DNA from: an unicellular cyanobacterium SU3
Lineage (GTDB): Bacteria > Cyanobacteriota > Cyanobacteriia > Cyanobacteriales > Microcystaceae
Assembly: GCA_002172675.1 (NCBI GenBank)
Contig: NETF01000198.1
Location: 1-35,776 of the forward strand
Direction: 5' to 3'
Length of the DNA: 35,776 nucleotides
Position numbers and translations under genes: made by a program. Positions 25,773 to 33,269 of the stretch are shown piece by piece (position 1 is the stretch's first letter; each line of letters opens with the position of its first letter). The notes beneath the pieces were generated by a model. The model did not search any database, was not told the origin of the DNA, and saw only the letters and a list, made by a program, of their open reading frames with translations.

Positions 25773-26918
25773 ATGATACAATTCATAAGACCTAAAACAG
25801 CATCAGGTAAGACTATCGTGGTTCAATTATCCGCTTCACCCCCTCAAACTCCCCCACCCACAGACACCACCGCCTTAAAAAACTGGTTAGATACTTTATC
25901 TCAACGCATTATAAACGGCGATCGCCTCAACAAAACCGAAGCCTTAACCCTCACCCAAATAGACGGCCAAGACAACATTCTATTACTGTGTGAGGCAGCC
26001 GATCGCATTCGTCAAGCCTGTTGTGGTAACGTAGTAGACCTTTGTAGCATTATCAACGTAAAATCCGGCAACTGTTCGGAAAATTGCCAATTTTGCTCCC
26101 AGTCTGTCCACCATCAAGGGGAAAATAGTCCTATCTACGGCTTAAAATCTTCAGAAGAAATTCTCGCCCAAGCTAAAGCAGCCGAAGCAGCCGGGGCAAA
26201 ACGTTTCTGCTTAGTCAGTCAAGGCCGCGGACCGAAGTATAATAGTCCCCAATCAGGGGAATTTGAAAAAATACTCGAAACCGTTCGCCAAATTACCACC
26301 GAAACCAATATTAAGCCCTGTTGCGCCCTCGGAGAAGTTACCCTCGAACAAGCAGAAGAATTGAAAAAAGCAGGGGTGACTCGCTACAACCATAATTTAG
26401 AAGCTTCAGAAAACTATTATCAATCCATCGTTTCTACCCACTCCTGGGGTGATCGCGTGGAAACCGTTAAAAACCTCAAAAAAGCAGGAATCCAAGCCTG
26501 TACAGGGGGAATAATGGGCATGGGAGAGACGTGGGAGGATAGGGTTGACCTCGCCATCTCTTTACGAGACTTAGAAGTAGACTCCGTTCCCATTAACCTC
26601 CTCAACCCCAGAGAAGGAACCCCTTTAGGCCATTTACCGAAACTGGATGTTTTTGAAGCCCTAAAAGCGATCGCCATTTTCCGCTTTATTCTCCCTGAGC
26701 AAATTTTACGGTACGCTGGTGGACGAGAGGCCGTCATGGGAGAATTACAAAGTTTAGGGTTAAAATCAGGAATTAATGCTATGCTGATTGGACATTACCT
26801 AACGACCCTGGGTCAACCTCCAGAAAACGATCACGCCATGCTAAAATCTTTAGGACTGCAAGGGGGTGAAGCTCCAATTCCTGGTCAGAGATTACTCCGC
26901 CGTACAACGACGGAGTAA
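25773..26918 (+). CDS. bioB: Biotin synthase
   Basis: 381 residues from ATG 25773. Radical-SAM enzyme inserting sulfur into dethiobiotin, the last step of biotin synthesis. The [4Fe-4S] motif GNCSENCQFCSQS (C101, C105, C108, CX3CX2C) is intact; the second-cluster region YNHNLEASENYY and the segment LNPREGTPL with FILPEQILRYAGGRE are also typical. An N-terminal extension of about 40 residues is rich in Pro and Thr. The stop codon lies inside the right arm of a strong hairpin, and bioY begins 13 nt later, so the pair should be one transcript with coupled translation. The last residues RLLRRTTTE are encoded by the hairpin itself. Confidence 0.95.
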   Translation: MIQFIRPKTASGKTIVVQLSASPPQTPPPTDTTALKNWLDTLSQRIINGDRLNKTEALTLTQIDGQDNILLLCEAADRIRQACCGNVVDLCSIINVKSGNCSENCQFCSQSVHHQGENSPIYGLKSSEEILAQAKAAEAAGAKRFCLVSQGRGPKYNSPQSGEFEKILETVRQITTETNIKPCCALGEVTLEQAEELKKAGVTRYNHNLEASENYYQSIVSTHSWGDRVETVKNLKKAGIQACTGGIMGMGETWEDRVDLAISLRDLEVDSVPINLLNPREGTPLGHLPKLDVFEALKAIAIFRFILPEQILRYAGGREAVMGELQSLGLKSGINAMLIGHYLTTLGQPPENDHAMLKSLGLQGGEAPIPGQRLLRRTTTE

Positions 26919-26927
26919 TCTCTGACC
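26883..26927 (+). promoter_or_regulatory. 17-bp perfect hairpin across the bioB stop codon
   Basis: GGTCAGAGATTACTCCG (26883-26899) and CGGAGTAATCTCTGACC (26911-26927) are perfect reverse complements with an 11-nt loop. The right arm contains the bioB stop codon and the only purine-rich GGAG upstream of bioY. No T-run follows, so it is not a classical terminator. It may couple bioY translation to bioB, stabilise the message, or be a landed palindromic repeat. Confidence 0.75.
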
Positions 26928-26931
26928 GTTG

Positions 26932-27576
26932 GTGAATATCAAACGCAAACCCAAAACAAAGCTCACTAATACAAAAAAATCCTCATCAACGGTGTCTTTT
27001 GCCAATGAACTGCTTTGGGCGATAATCGGCTTATTACTAACTATATTCAGCACCTTTGTTGAAGCTTTCGTCACGAATATGCCCTGGACTTGGACTGAAC
27101 AAGGGGTTAATAGTCTGCCCCTTGGGGTCACGTTTCAAGTGGGCGCTGTCCTCCTAACCGGCTGTATGGGCGGAAAAAACGCAGGTTTCCTAGCTCAAGT
27201 GGCTTATGTGTTCTTGGGTTTATTTTGGTATCCTGTTTTTGCTCAAGGGGGCGGCTTACAATACTGGCAACAACCGAGTTTCGGTTACATTTTAGGGTTT
27301 ATGCCGGGGGCCTGGGTGTGTGGTTGGTTGGCATTTCACAGGAGAACGAAAATAGAAGTATTAGGAATTAGTGCGGCTGCTGGTTTATTAATCATTCATG
27401 GTTGTGGCTTAATTTATTTACTAGGACTCTGGTTTCTCAGCTCTTCTGAGTTGCCCTCAGATAATCTTTTTGACCTTATTATTAATTATTCCGTTGAGCC
27501 TATTCCTGGGCAATTAGTGGTAGTTTGTGTTGTGGCTGTTATTGCGTTTATTTTGCGTCATATTCTCTTTTATTAA
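26932..27576 (+). CDS. bioY: Biotin transporter substrate-binding protein BioY
   Basis: 214 residues if it starts at GTG 26932 (a TTG one codon earlier is possible; no ATG is near). Biotin-binding S component of an ECF transporter in the plasma membrane; it may work alone or with a shared energy module. Six hydrophobic segments are seen, with the BioY-type sequence LPLGVTFQVGAVLLTGCMGGK (about 63-83) and YWQQPSFGYILGFMPGAWV (about 105-123). The first 25 residues are unusually basic (KRKPKTKLTNTKK). Linked directly to bioB. Confidence 0.88.
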   Translation: MNIKRKPKTKLTNTKKSSSTVSFANELLWAIIGLLLTIFSTFVEAFVTNMPWTWTEQGVNSLPLGVTFQVGAVLLTGCMGGKNAGFLAQVAYVFLGLFWYPVFAQGGGLQYWQQPSFGYILGFMPGAWVCGWLAFHRRTKIEVLGISAAAGLLIIHGCGLIYLLGLWFLSSSELPSDNLFDLIINYSVEPIPGQLVVVCVVAVIAFILRHILFY

Positions 27577-27584
27577 TTAGATTC

Positions 27585-28055
27585 GTGAAAAAAAATCGTT
27601 GGTTTTGGATAGTCGGAATTGTGGGTTTTATTATTGATCAAGTCACTAAATATTGGGTGGTCCAAACCTTTCCTGATATTGGTGATACCATACCAATATG
27701 GTCAGGGGTTTTTCACTTTACTTATGTCATTAATACAGGGGCTGCATTCAGTTTTTTTGAAGGGGGGGCTAAATGGTTACGTTGGCTTTCTTTAGGGGTT
27801 AGTTTAGGGTTAATGGCGTTTGCTTGGTGGGGAGAAAAAATGAAAGTAACAGAACAATTAGGTTATGGATTTATTTTATCTGGTGCATTGGGCAATGGTT
27901 TAGATCGTTTTTTGTTTGGTTATGTGGTGGATTTTTTAGATTTTCGTTTGATTAATTTTCCTGTATTTAATTTAGCCGATGTTTTTATTAATATTGGGAT
28001 TTTATTTTTATTGATTGCTAGTTTTGGCTCTCAATCGTCTGGTAAAGTGTCTTAA
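27585..28055 (+). CDS. lspA: Lipoprotein signal peptidase (signal peptidase II)
   Basis: 156 residues from GTG 27585 (KKNRWFWIVG); the start lies 8 nt after the bioY stop. Aspartic membrane protease that removes signal peptides from diacylated prolipoproteins. Family motifs: FIIDQVTKYWVV (about 14), INTGAAFSFFEGG (about 46), ALGNGLDRFLFGYVVDFLDF (about 99, first catalytic Asp) and FNLADVFINIG (about 130, second catalytic Asp). Four membrane helices are visible. Co-directional with bioB-bioY and followed after 13 nt by the MNT/HEPN pair. Confidence 0.94.
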   Translation: MKKNRWFWIVGIVGFIIDQVTKYWVVQTFPDIGDTIPIWSGVFHFTYVINTGAAFSFFEGGAKWLRWLSLGVSLGLMAFAWWGEKMKVTEQLGYGFILSGALGNGLDRFLFGYVVDFLDFRLINFPVFNLADVFINIGILFLLIASFGSQSSGKVS

Positions 28056-28068
28056 AGAAAGAAAAATA

Positions 28069-28422
28069 ATGAACTTTTTTTCATCAGAAAAACTAGATAA
28101 AATAATTAGCGATCGCCGTTTAAAATTAGAAGACGAACGACAAGTTATTCTCAACAAAATAAAGGAATGGTTAGATAAATATGCGTCAGATTATGGTATA
28201 GGAAAAGCTTATATTTTCGGTTCTGTTACCTATCCTAACAAGTTTCATCAAAACTCAGATGTTGATTTAGCCGTTGAAGAAATTAATACCGAAAAACATT
28301 TTTTAGCTATTAGTTTATTATCCACTTATTTAGAAAGAGAAGTTGATATAATTAAACTCAATCAATGTCATTTTGCTCATCGTATTCTTGAAAATGGTAT
28401 CTTATGGATGAAAACACCTTAA
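28069..28422 (+). CDS. MNT-type nucleotidyltransferase (antitoxin of HEPN/MNT pair)
   Basis: 117 residues from ATG 28069, preceded by an AAAGAAAG ribosome-binding-like stretch. The signature YIFGSVTYPNKFHQNSDVDLA places G51-S52 and metal-binding D64 and D66 as in minimal nucleotidyltransferases; VDIIKL near residue 95 gives the third position. An N-terminal 35-residue helical extension distinguishes it from the copy at 25329. The gene overlaps the HEPN gene by 19 bp. By analogy with MntA it should modify and silence the HEPN RNase. Confidence 0.88.
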   Translation: MNFFSSEKLDKIISDRRLKLEDERQVILNKIKEWLDKYASDYGIGKAYIFGSVTYPNKFHQNSDVDLAVEEINTEKHFLAISLLSTYLEREVDIIKLNQCHFAHRILENGILWMKTP

Positions 28423-28874
28423 TTATTTTCAAAACTGATATTAATGCACAAATGCAACTCATCAAAAAAATTCATCAAACCCTCAATGATAGAAGCCAAG
28501 GGTTAACCGCTAATGATATGATTCGTTTAGAAAGTGTAGCTTATCACATTCATAATTTATATAATGCAGTAGAAGATTTACTTAAAATTGTAGCGACTTA
28601 TTTTAAAAATAATATTACAGAAACGGCAAAATTTCATATTGCGTTATTCACCAGAATGACTCAAACTATTCCTGATATTCGTCCGCCACTAATTTCTCAA
28701 GATACTTTTCTCATATTAAATAGTTTAAGAGGCTTTAGACACTTTTTTCGTCATGCTTATGGAACACCGATTGAATATGAACAGTTAAAAAATAACCTAG
28801 ACAAATCTCTCAAGCTCCTACAAATGCTAGAACAAGATGTTGATACTTTTTTAGAAAAAATTACTCAAACCTAA
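28404..28874 (+). CDS. HEPN-domain RNase toxin (HepT-like)
   Basis: 156 residues, all helical. The HEPN catalytic RX4H motif is visible as R112-HFFR-H117, within GFRHFFRHAYG. The earlier helices contain RLESVAYHIHNLYNAVEDLL (about 41-60), typical of HepT relatives that pair with MNT proteins. The ATG at 28404 lies inside the 3' end of the MNT gene, so translation is coupled and partner stoichiometry is controlled. Together they form an intact toxin-antitoxin module placed downstream of lspA. Target is unknown; HepT-type toxins cleave RNA. Confidence 0.85.
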   Translation: MDENTLIIFKTDINAQMQLIKKIHQTLNDRSQGLTANDMIRLESVAYHIHNLYNAVEDLLKIVATYFKNNITETAKFHIALFTRMTQTIPDIRPPLISQDTFLILNSLRGFRHFFRHAYGTPIEYEQLKNNLDKSLKLLQMLEQDVDTFLEKITQT

Positions 28875-28935
28875 TTAAATACAAGTACATAATCTTTGAT
28901 TTGCCCTTAGAAGTTCACTAACTGATAATAATCGC

Positions 28936-29052
28936 AGTCATTGCGAATGCAGTGGTAGCGAAGTGAAGCAATCTCTGTGTGTATGAAAGATTGCTTCGGG
29001 GTGTTTTTAATAATAATCAAAGCTTACTGTTCATATTTCCCCTCGCAATGAC
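28936..29052. repeat. Dispersed repeat with two nested inverted repeats
   Basis: GTCATTGCGA (28936-28945) pairs with TCGCAATGAC (29043-29052), and inside it GAAGCAATCT (28964-28973) pairs with AGATTGCTTC (28987-28996). The GTCATTGCGA...GCGAAGTGAAGCAATCTC string resembles a repeat seen from memory in many bacterial genomes. The folded form would make a long double hairpin between two convergent genes. It may serve as a bidirectional end-of-transcript structure. No coding frame is present. Confidence 0.75.
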
Positions 29053-29094
29053 TAATTAAGTCTCTAATAACTGTCAAAAGTTAATTATTTGACC

Positions 29095-30294
29095 CTAATA
29101 ATTAACCGCAGTACACCCAACTTGAGATACATCAGAATCAGGCATAATAGCACCGCATAAGTTAGCGTTGGTTAAATTAGAATCACTCAAGTTAGCATTC
29201 TCAAGATTAGCTGAAGTTAAATTAGCGCGACTCATATTGATATCTTTTAATTCAGCAGACGTGAGTATCGCATCACTCATATTGGCACCTACTAAGTAGG
29301 AAGAATTGAAAACTGCACCCACTAAATTAGCATCACTAAAATTAGCATTTTTCATGTTAATCTCTGTTAGATTAGCATGAGCTAAATTAGCATTACTGAA
29401 ATCAGCATCCACTAAATAAGAAAGATGAAAATCGGTATCGGGTAACGTCGCATGACTGAAATTAGCCCCTTCCATATTAATGTCACTCAGTCGTGCGCCC
29501 GTTAAATTTGCATATCTGAAATCTGAGTTAACTAAATAGGCATGGTGCAAGTTGGCATTTTCTAAGTTAGCATTTTTGAGATTAGCCTCATGAAGGTTAA
29601 TATCTTGTAAGTTGGCACCGGTTAAAGTTGCCCCTTGAAGATTGGCATAACTTACATCCGCATTATAAGAAGCGGCCTCAGGAATAACAATGGCTCCAAC
29701 TCCCCCTAACACTGCCCCAGGAATAGCAAAGGGAACAGCTAATAATGCCATATCAAAAGCAGATTTTGCTGTACTATTTCTTGGATAGTCCGTCGTAAAA
29801 TCAGTATAAGAAAGATTTGCCCCTTCTAGATTAGCCTCTTTGAGTTTAATACCTCGTAAATATGCCCCGGTTAAATCAGCATTACGCAGATTAGAACCGG
29901 TCAAAATCGCCCTTTCTGCATCGTGAAGGGTAAAATCTGCTCCCCGAAGGTTTGCTCCTTCTAAGTCAGCATTTTCCATCAAAACTCCCCTCATTTGGGC
30001 TTCTTGAAGGTTGGCGTTGCGAAAAGTCACACCATCCATGTCTGCATTAACTAAATTAGCCCCTTTTAAGTTGGCATTGCTTAAGTTGGTATTATGTAGT
30101 TTACTGTTAATGAGATTGGCATCTTCGAGATTGGCTCCCCTTAAATCCAAGTTGCGTAAATCAGCATCTTGTAAATCACAGCTCACACAATCGCCCGTTT
30201 CCATTAATGTTTGTAAATCTGTGGCATTTTCTGCCTTCACCATAGGAGTTACGGCTAATGATGTTAAAAGAAAAATTCCTGTAAGGGTTTTCAT
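29095..30294 (-). CDS. Secreted pentapeptide-repeat protein
   Basis: 399 residues. A signal peptide is visible (MKTLTGIFLLTSLAVTPMVKA, cleavage near 21). Residues about 40-168 and 213-385 are A(D/N)LxX pentapeptide repeats (DLRGANLEDANL and similar) that fold as a right-handed square beta-helix. They are split by a non-repeat segment with a hydrophobic stretch (about 182-207, LLAVPFAIPGAVLGGVGAIV) that could span or touch a membrane. Cysteines pair at each cap: GDCVSCD (C36, C39) and two near the C-terminus (LCGAI, VGCTA). The second half has a 40-residue higher-order repeat starting YLV. Location should be periplasm or lumen; function is unknown. Confidence 0.85.
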   Translation of the reverse strand: MKTLTGIFLLTSLAVTPMVKAENATDLQTLMETGDCVSCDLQDADLRNLDLRGANLEDANLINSKLHNTNLSNANLKGANLVNADMDGVTFRNANLQEAQMRGVLMENADLEGANLRGADFTLHDAERAILTGSNLRNADLTGAYLRGIKLKEANLEGANLSYTDFTTDYPRNSTAKSAFDMALLAVPFAIPGAVLGGVGAIVIPEAASYNADVSYANLQGATLTGANLQDINLHEANLKNANLENANLHHAYLVNSDFRYANLTGARLSDINMEGANFSHATLPDTDFHLSYLVDADFSNANLAHANLTEINMKNANFSDANLVGAVFNSSYLVGANMSDAILTSAELKDINMSRANLTSANLENANLSDSNLTNANLCGAIMPDSDVSQVGCTAVNY

Positions 30295-30705
30295 AATATT
30301 CCTCGTTGCTTTTACTATTTCTTTTCAATCAGTTGTATGTTGAATTTGATTAAATAATTGTCTACTTCAATTGAGAATTACATTCTATTTTGTGATTGAT
30401 AAACATAAGATGAAGTTATCAACAAAAAATGAAAAACTTCCTCTATGATCAACATTAAAAACTTGATATTTTACACAAATTATGCTATTCTAATAGACTG
30501 TAAACTTCCCAATTAGCCCTATCCTCACATCCACCTATTTCTCTGGGCTTTGCTATTTTAATTATGTCCTTTTAGGGGTCAGAAGTTGTAGACAATCTTA
30601 AGAAAGTTTACATTTCTCAATGTAACTTAAAACAAAAAGAAGATCACCTAACCAGAGGATGATTTAATAGTAAGATCAAAAAGAATAATTTTGGGGCGTT
30701 TATCA
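30295..30705. other. Divergent intergenic region (411 bp)
   Basis: It should contain promoters for the pentapeptide-repeat gene (minus) and hisIE (plus). An inverted repeat, GTTTACATT-CTC-type, lies at 30606-30626. Several further AT-rich stretches are present but no protein frame, tRNA or known small RNA is recognised. Confidence 0.45.
30606..30626. promoter_or_regulatory. Inverted repeat resembling RpaB HLR1 half-sites
   Basis: GTTTACATTTCTCAATGTAAC is an imperfect palindrome whose arms read TTTACATT and, on the other strand, GTTACATT. Both match the HLR1 half-site (G/T)TTACA(T/A)(T/A) used by RpaB, but known HLR1 sites are direct repeats, so this is only a candidate operator, about 80 nt upstream of hisIE. 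Confidence 0.3.
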
Positions 30706-31362
30706 ATGTCTTCTGTGTTTTCCGATCATCCCTTAAGCAAGGCTATTCCTTTAGATAAAATTCGCTACAATGAGCAAGGGTTAGTCCCTGCGATTGCCCA
30801 AGATTATTTAGACGGGACAGTGTTAATGTTGGCTTGGATGAACCAAGACTCATTACAAAAAACCTTAGAAACGGGAGAAGTTTGGTATTGGAGCCGTTCT
30901 CGACAAGAATTATGGCATAAAGGAGCAACCTCTGGTCATATTCAGAAAGTCAAATCCATTCGTTATGATTGTGATAGTGATGCGTTATTAATTAGTATTG
31001 AACAAGTAGGAGACATTGCTTGTCATACCGGAGAAAGAAGTTGTTTTCATCAACTAGAAGAAAATGAAAAAGTCGCACCCCCGGCCGATACATTATCAGA
31101 AGTGTATGAAGTGATTTGTCAGCGTCGAGATAACCCAGTAGAGGGTTCGTATACTCGAACCTTATTAGAGGGAGGAGATAATAAAATCCTCAAAAAAATA
31201 GGGGAAGAAGCCGCCGAAGTGGTCATGGCCTGTAAAGATGACGAAAAAGAAGCGATCGCTTCTGAAGTCGCTGATCTCTTCTATCATACATTAGTCGCCT
31301 TATCCTATCATCAGGTAGATATCAAAGACGTTTATCGTAAGTTACAACAAAGAAGACGTTGA
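30706..31362 (+). CDS. hisI: Bifunctional phosphoribosyl-AMP cyclohydrolase / phosphoribosyl-ATP pyrophosphatase
   Basis: 218 residues from ATG 30706 ([12 protein letters not shown]); a TTG five codons upstream is not preferred. Steps two and three of histidine synthesis in one chain (HisIE). The HisI half has [20 protein letters not shown] (about 41), [18 protein letters not shown] and the zinc/metal cysteines in DCDSDALL and [14 protein letters not shown]. The HisE half begins near [11 protein letters not shown] (about 126), with [15 protein letters not shown] (about 165) and [11 protein letters not shown]. Complete. hisG at 1168 is the only other his gene here. Confidence 0.95.
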   Translation: MSSVFSDHPLSKAIPLDKIRYNEQGLVPAIAQDYLDGTVLMLAWMNQDSLQKTLETGEVWYWSRSRQELWHKGATSGHIQKVKSIRYDCDSDALLISIEQVGDIACHTGERSCFHQLEENEKVAPPADTLSEVYEVICQRRDNPVEGSYTRTLLEGGDNKILKKIGEEAAEVVMACKDDEKEAIASEVADLFYHTLVALSYHQVDIKDVYRKLQQRRR

Positions 31363-31426
31363 ATTAATTTTTTTCTTTTCCTTGATAAGTTTTCTTGTAT
31401 TGGTGCAAGATGTAAGTTGAAACCAT

Positions 31427-31445
31427 TCCCGACTTTTAATCGGGA
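31427..31445. terminator. Hairpin TCCCGA / TCGGGA between convergent genes
   Basis: A 6-bp stem with a seven-base AT-rich loop lies 65 nt after hisIE and 43 nt after the end of the convergent gene. It lacks a clear T-run on the plus strand, so its terminator role is only plausible. Confidence 0.35.
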
Positions 31446-31466
31446 GAATCTTAAGCTCTCAATAGC

Positions 31467-31483
31467 TAATTATTAATTATTAA
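31467..31483. repeat. ATTATTA heptamer repeat, short array
   Basis: TAATTATTAATTATTAA, the same 7-bp unit as at 19438-19462, sits just before the stop codon of the minus-strand coiled-coil gene. Confidence 0.6.
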
Positions 31484-31487
31484 CTAT

Positions 31488-32171
31488 TTAAGAGCGTTTT
31501 TTCTTTCCTCCAGACACTGCTTTTCCTGGGATATTGGTTTGACGCTGAGCAGAATGGTTATAAAGTTGTTGACGACCATTGCGAACCACTCCTAACATTT
31601 CCCCTAACTCTTGTTCTAAGCGAGTCAGAACTGCATCTGCATATTCATCAGCACCTTCTTGAATTTGTTGTGCTTCGGTGACACTCTTTTGATATAACTG
31701 CTGCATTTCTCCATTGGCCATTTGTCGTTGTTGCTCAATTTCGGCCATGGTTTGAGCTTGTATCGCTTCGCATTCAGCTTGTACCTGTTGACGAATTTGC
31801 TCAGCTTCGTTCTGAGCTTGTTGAATAATTCCTGATTCATCGAGAATTTCTGCTGCTTCTTGTTGCGCTTGCTGAATAATACGCTGTGCGTAAGCTTCTG
31901 CGTTAGCCAGAATCTCTTGTTCTTGTTCTAGAACTCGTAATGCTTTCCTTATGGCCTCAGGAATCTTAGTACCAATAAACTCAAGTTGTTCTAATACTTT
32001 ATCTTCATCGATAATCGTCCATCTAGATACAGGAATATGGAAACTCTCATAGATTATTTCCTGAAGACGAGCTAACTCTTGCTGGATGTCAAAATCAACC
32101 TCTCGGTGAGGATTTGTGCCATTACTTTGACGATTTAGAGAAGCATTAGGGGAAGAGTTGCGACGTGCCAT
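31488..32171 (-). CDS. DivIVA/Cdv3-like coiled-coil protein
   Basis: 227 residues from ATG 32171 (MARRNSSPNASL). A disordered Asn/Ser-rich lead is followed by IQQELARLQEIIYESFHIPV (about 29-48), a conserved region with VLEQLEFIGTKIPEAIRKAL (about 57-77), then a long coiled coil rich in Gln, Glu and Ala (about 80-200), and a basic tail, GGKKKRS. This layout (short head, IPxSxxT-like linker, then QAQ-rich coiled coil) resembles the cyanobacterial DivIVA-like/Cdv3 family that acts in cell division with FtsZ and MinC. The match is by pattern only. Low-complexity coiled coils can mimic it, so assignment is moderate. Confidence 0.65.
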   Translation of the reverse strand: MARRNSSPNASLNRQSNGTNPHREVDFDIQQELARLQEIIYESFHIPVSRWTIIDEDKVLEQLEFIGTKIPEAIRKALRVLEQEQEILANAEAYAQRIIQQAQQEAAEILDESGIIQQAQNEAEQIRQQVQAECEAIQAQTMAEIEQQRQMANGEMQQLYQKSVTEAQQIQEGADEYADAVLTRLEQELGEMLGVVRNGRQQLYNHSAQRQTNIPGKAVSGGKKKRS

Positions 32172-32348
32172 AAGCAAATATAAATAATATATTTAATAAT
32201 AAAAATCTATCAACATCTGTCGGTAAAGTCGAGGGTCAACTCACCAAAGATCAAGACCTGTGATCAATGGGTTGATGAGTTAACATAAGATCCCTTATGC
32301 TAATGGTTAGGGGAGAAAGACAATATAAATGTGCCATTGCTTGTGTCA

Positions 32349-32360
32349 AACGTTAACGTT
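32349..32360. promoter_or_regulatory. 12-bp perfect palindrome AACGTTAACGTT
   Basis: It ends 33 nt upstream of the small membrane protein's ATG (32394), a position fitting a repressor site. A second inverted repeat, CATAAG-ATCC-CTTATG, lies upstream at 32284-32299. The regulators are unknown. Confidence 0.35.
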
Positions 32361-32393
32361 AGAAAACTTTAGGGCTAACAACAGTATAAGATC

Positions 32394-32588
32394 ATGAATC
32401 ATAAGAACGAATATCTCCATTTAACAACGTTAGGTCTCAGTTTAGCAACTCTTCCTTTTTTAGCTGGTTTAGTGGTCATGAAAACCATCAACCAAGACTT
32501 ATTAGCCTGGGGAGAAGAAAGTGAAGAAATATTTAGAGGCGATCGCTTACCTTTACTGAACTTTCCCCATGATTCAGATTGTAGTTAA
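32394..32588 (+). CDS. Small single-helix membrane protein
   Basis: 64 residues. MNHKNEYLHLTT leads into one hydrophobic helix (LGLSLATLPFLAGLVVM, about 13-29), then a polar acidic tail, WGEESEEIFRGDRLP, ending in DSDCS. I do not recognise it. The codon use and a HIP1 site within its 3' part look like local genomic DNA. Two more HIP1 octamers follow in the downstream gap (32612 and 32645), which has no gene. Confidence 0.5.
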   Translation: MNHKNEYLHLTTLGLSLATLPFLAGLVVMKTINQDLLAWGEESEEIFRGDRLPLLNFPHDSDCS

Positions 32589-32786
32589 CTCTTTATGTTT
32601 TTTGTCAATAGAGGCGATCGCTACAACTGATAATAAACAGTTCTAGCGATCGCATAACCTCTATAAATTATATTAATTTCATCATGACAGTAGATAAAAC
32701 AATGTAATTTTATATTTTTTTAATTTATTTTTTAATTAGACTTACGTTAGTATTTTTAGATGTATTTTTAAAATGAGGTGTTTTTT

Positions 32787-33161
32787 ATGATTTTTAAATT
32801 ACCCTTACACATACATTTCTTCTCTTTGGCTATGATCACTAGCCTTAATATTGCCGTATTTCCTACCTTAGCTCAAACCGATTCACAGGCGAGTTGTATT
32901 CAAGAACCCCAAGCCTACATTTCTCCTGAACTTTTAGCAATGATGGCTTATCGGGAGTCTTTTAAAAAAGAGAATATTCCTGGTTATGGAGTTTTAGAAA
33001 CGGAATTTAGTGCTGGAAATATCACAGGCAAAGATATTGTACAAGCAGCTATTAAAGCTTGTGTTCTTAGTGATCAGTATGGTGTCGCTACCCATGAAAA
33101 CTACGTTCAAGATGTCAGTGATCAACTTCAATCGATGATCCAAGCTGATAAAGCTAGGTAA
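32787..33161 (+). CDS. Small secreted protein
   Basis: 124 residues from ATG 32787, with GAGG 8 nt upstream as ribosome binding site. A signal peptide is visible: MIFKLPLHIHFFSLAMITSL and on to FPTLA before QTDSQ. The mature part has two cysteines (ASCIQ and KACVL, about 90 nt apart in the helical map) and a largely helical, polar sequence (SPELLAMMAYRESFKKENIP, ITGKDIVQAAIKACVLSDQY). No known family is recognised. It converges on the barrel-like gene 108 bp away. Confidence 0.65.
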   Translation: MIFKLPLHIHFFSLAMITSLNIAVFPTLAQTDSQASCIQEPQAYISPELLAMMAYRESFKKENIPGYGVLETEFSAGNITGKDIVQAAIKACVLSDQYGVATHENYVQDVSDQLQSMIQADKAR

Positions 33162-33180
33162 TACAAACTGAATTACGTCA

Positions 33181-33257
33181 TAACCTCTTCACTCCTTGTA
33201 AATTTTCGATTATCCAATAAATAGACTTTACGACGCAGGGTAACTTAGAAGAGGTTA
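33181..33257. repeat. 10-bp inverted repeat around 57 bp
   Basis: TAACCTCTTC (33181-33190) and GAAGAGGTTA (33248-33257) are exact complements, between convergent genes. With TA at both outer ends the layout also resembles a tiny MITE, but no disrupted gene proves it. It could simply be a paired terminator stem. Confidence 0.5.
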
Positions 33258-33269
33258 GTTTAAAATTTA

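Noticed and set aside
26892-27131. 79-codon minus-strand frame across the bioB-bioY junction
   Set aside because: It begins within bioY and ends in the hairpin; it is explained by the antisense of two certain genes.
30691-30705. TTG at 30691 as start of hisIE
   Set aside because: It adds five residues not expected for the family; ATG 30706 is the better start.
32539-32652. Three GCGATCGC octamers within about 110 bp, considered as a binding-site cluster
   Set aside because: HIP1 octamers are very abundant in many cyanobacterial genomes; spacing of about 73 and 33 bp gives no clear pattern.
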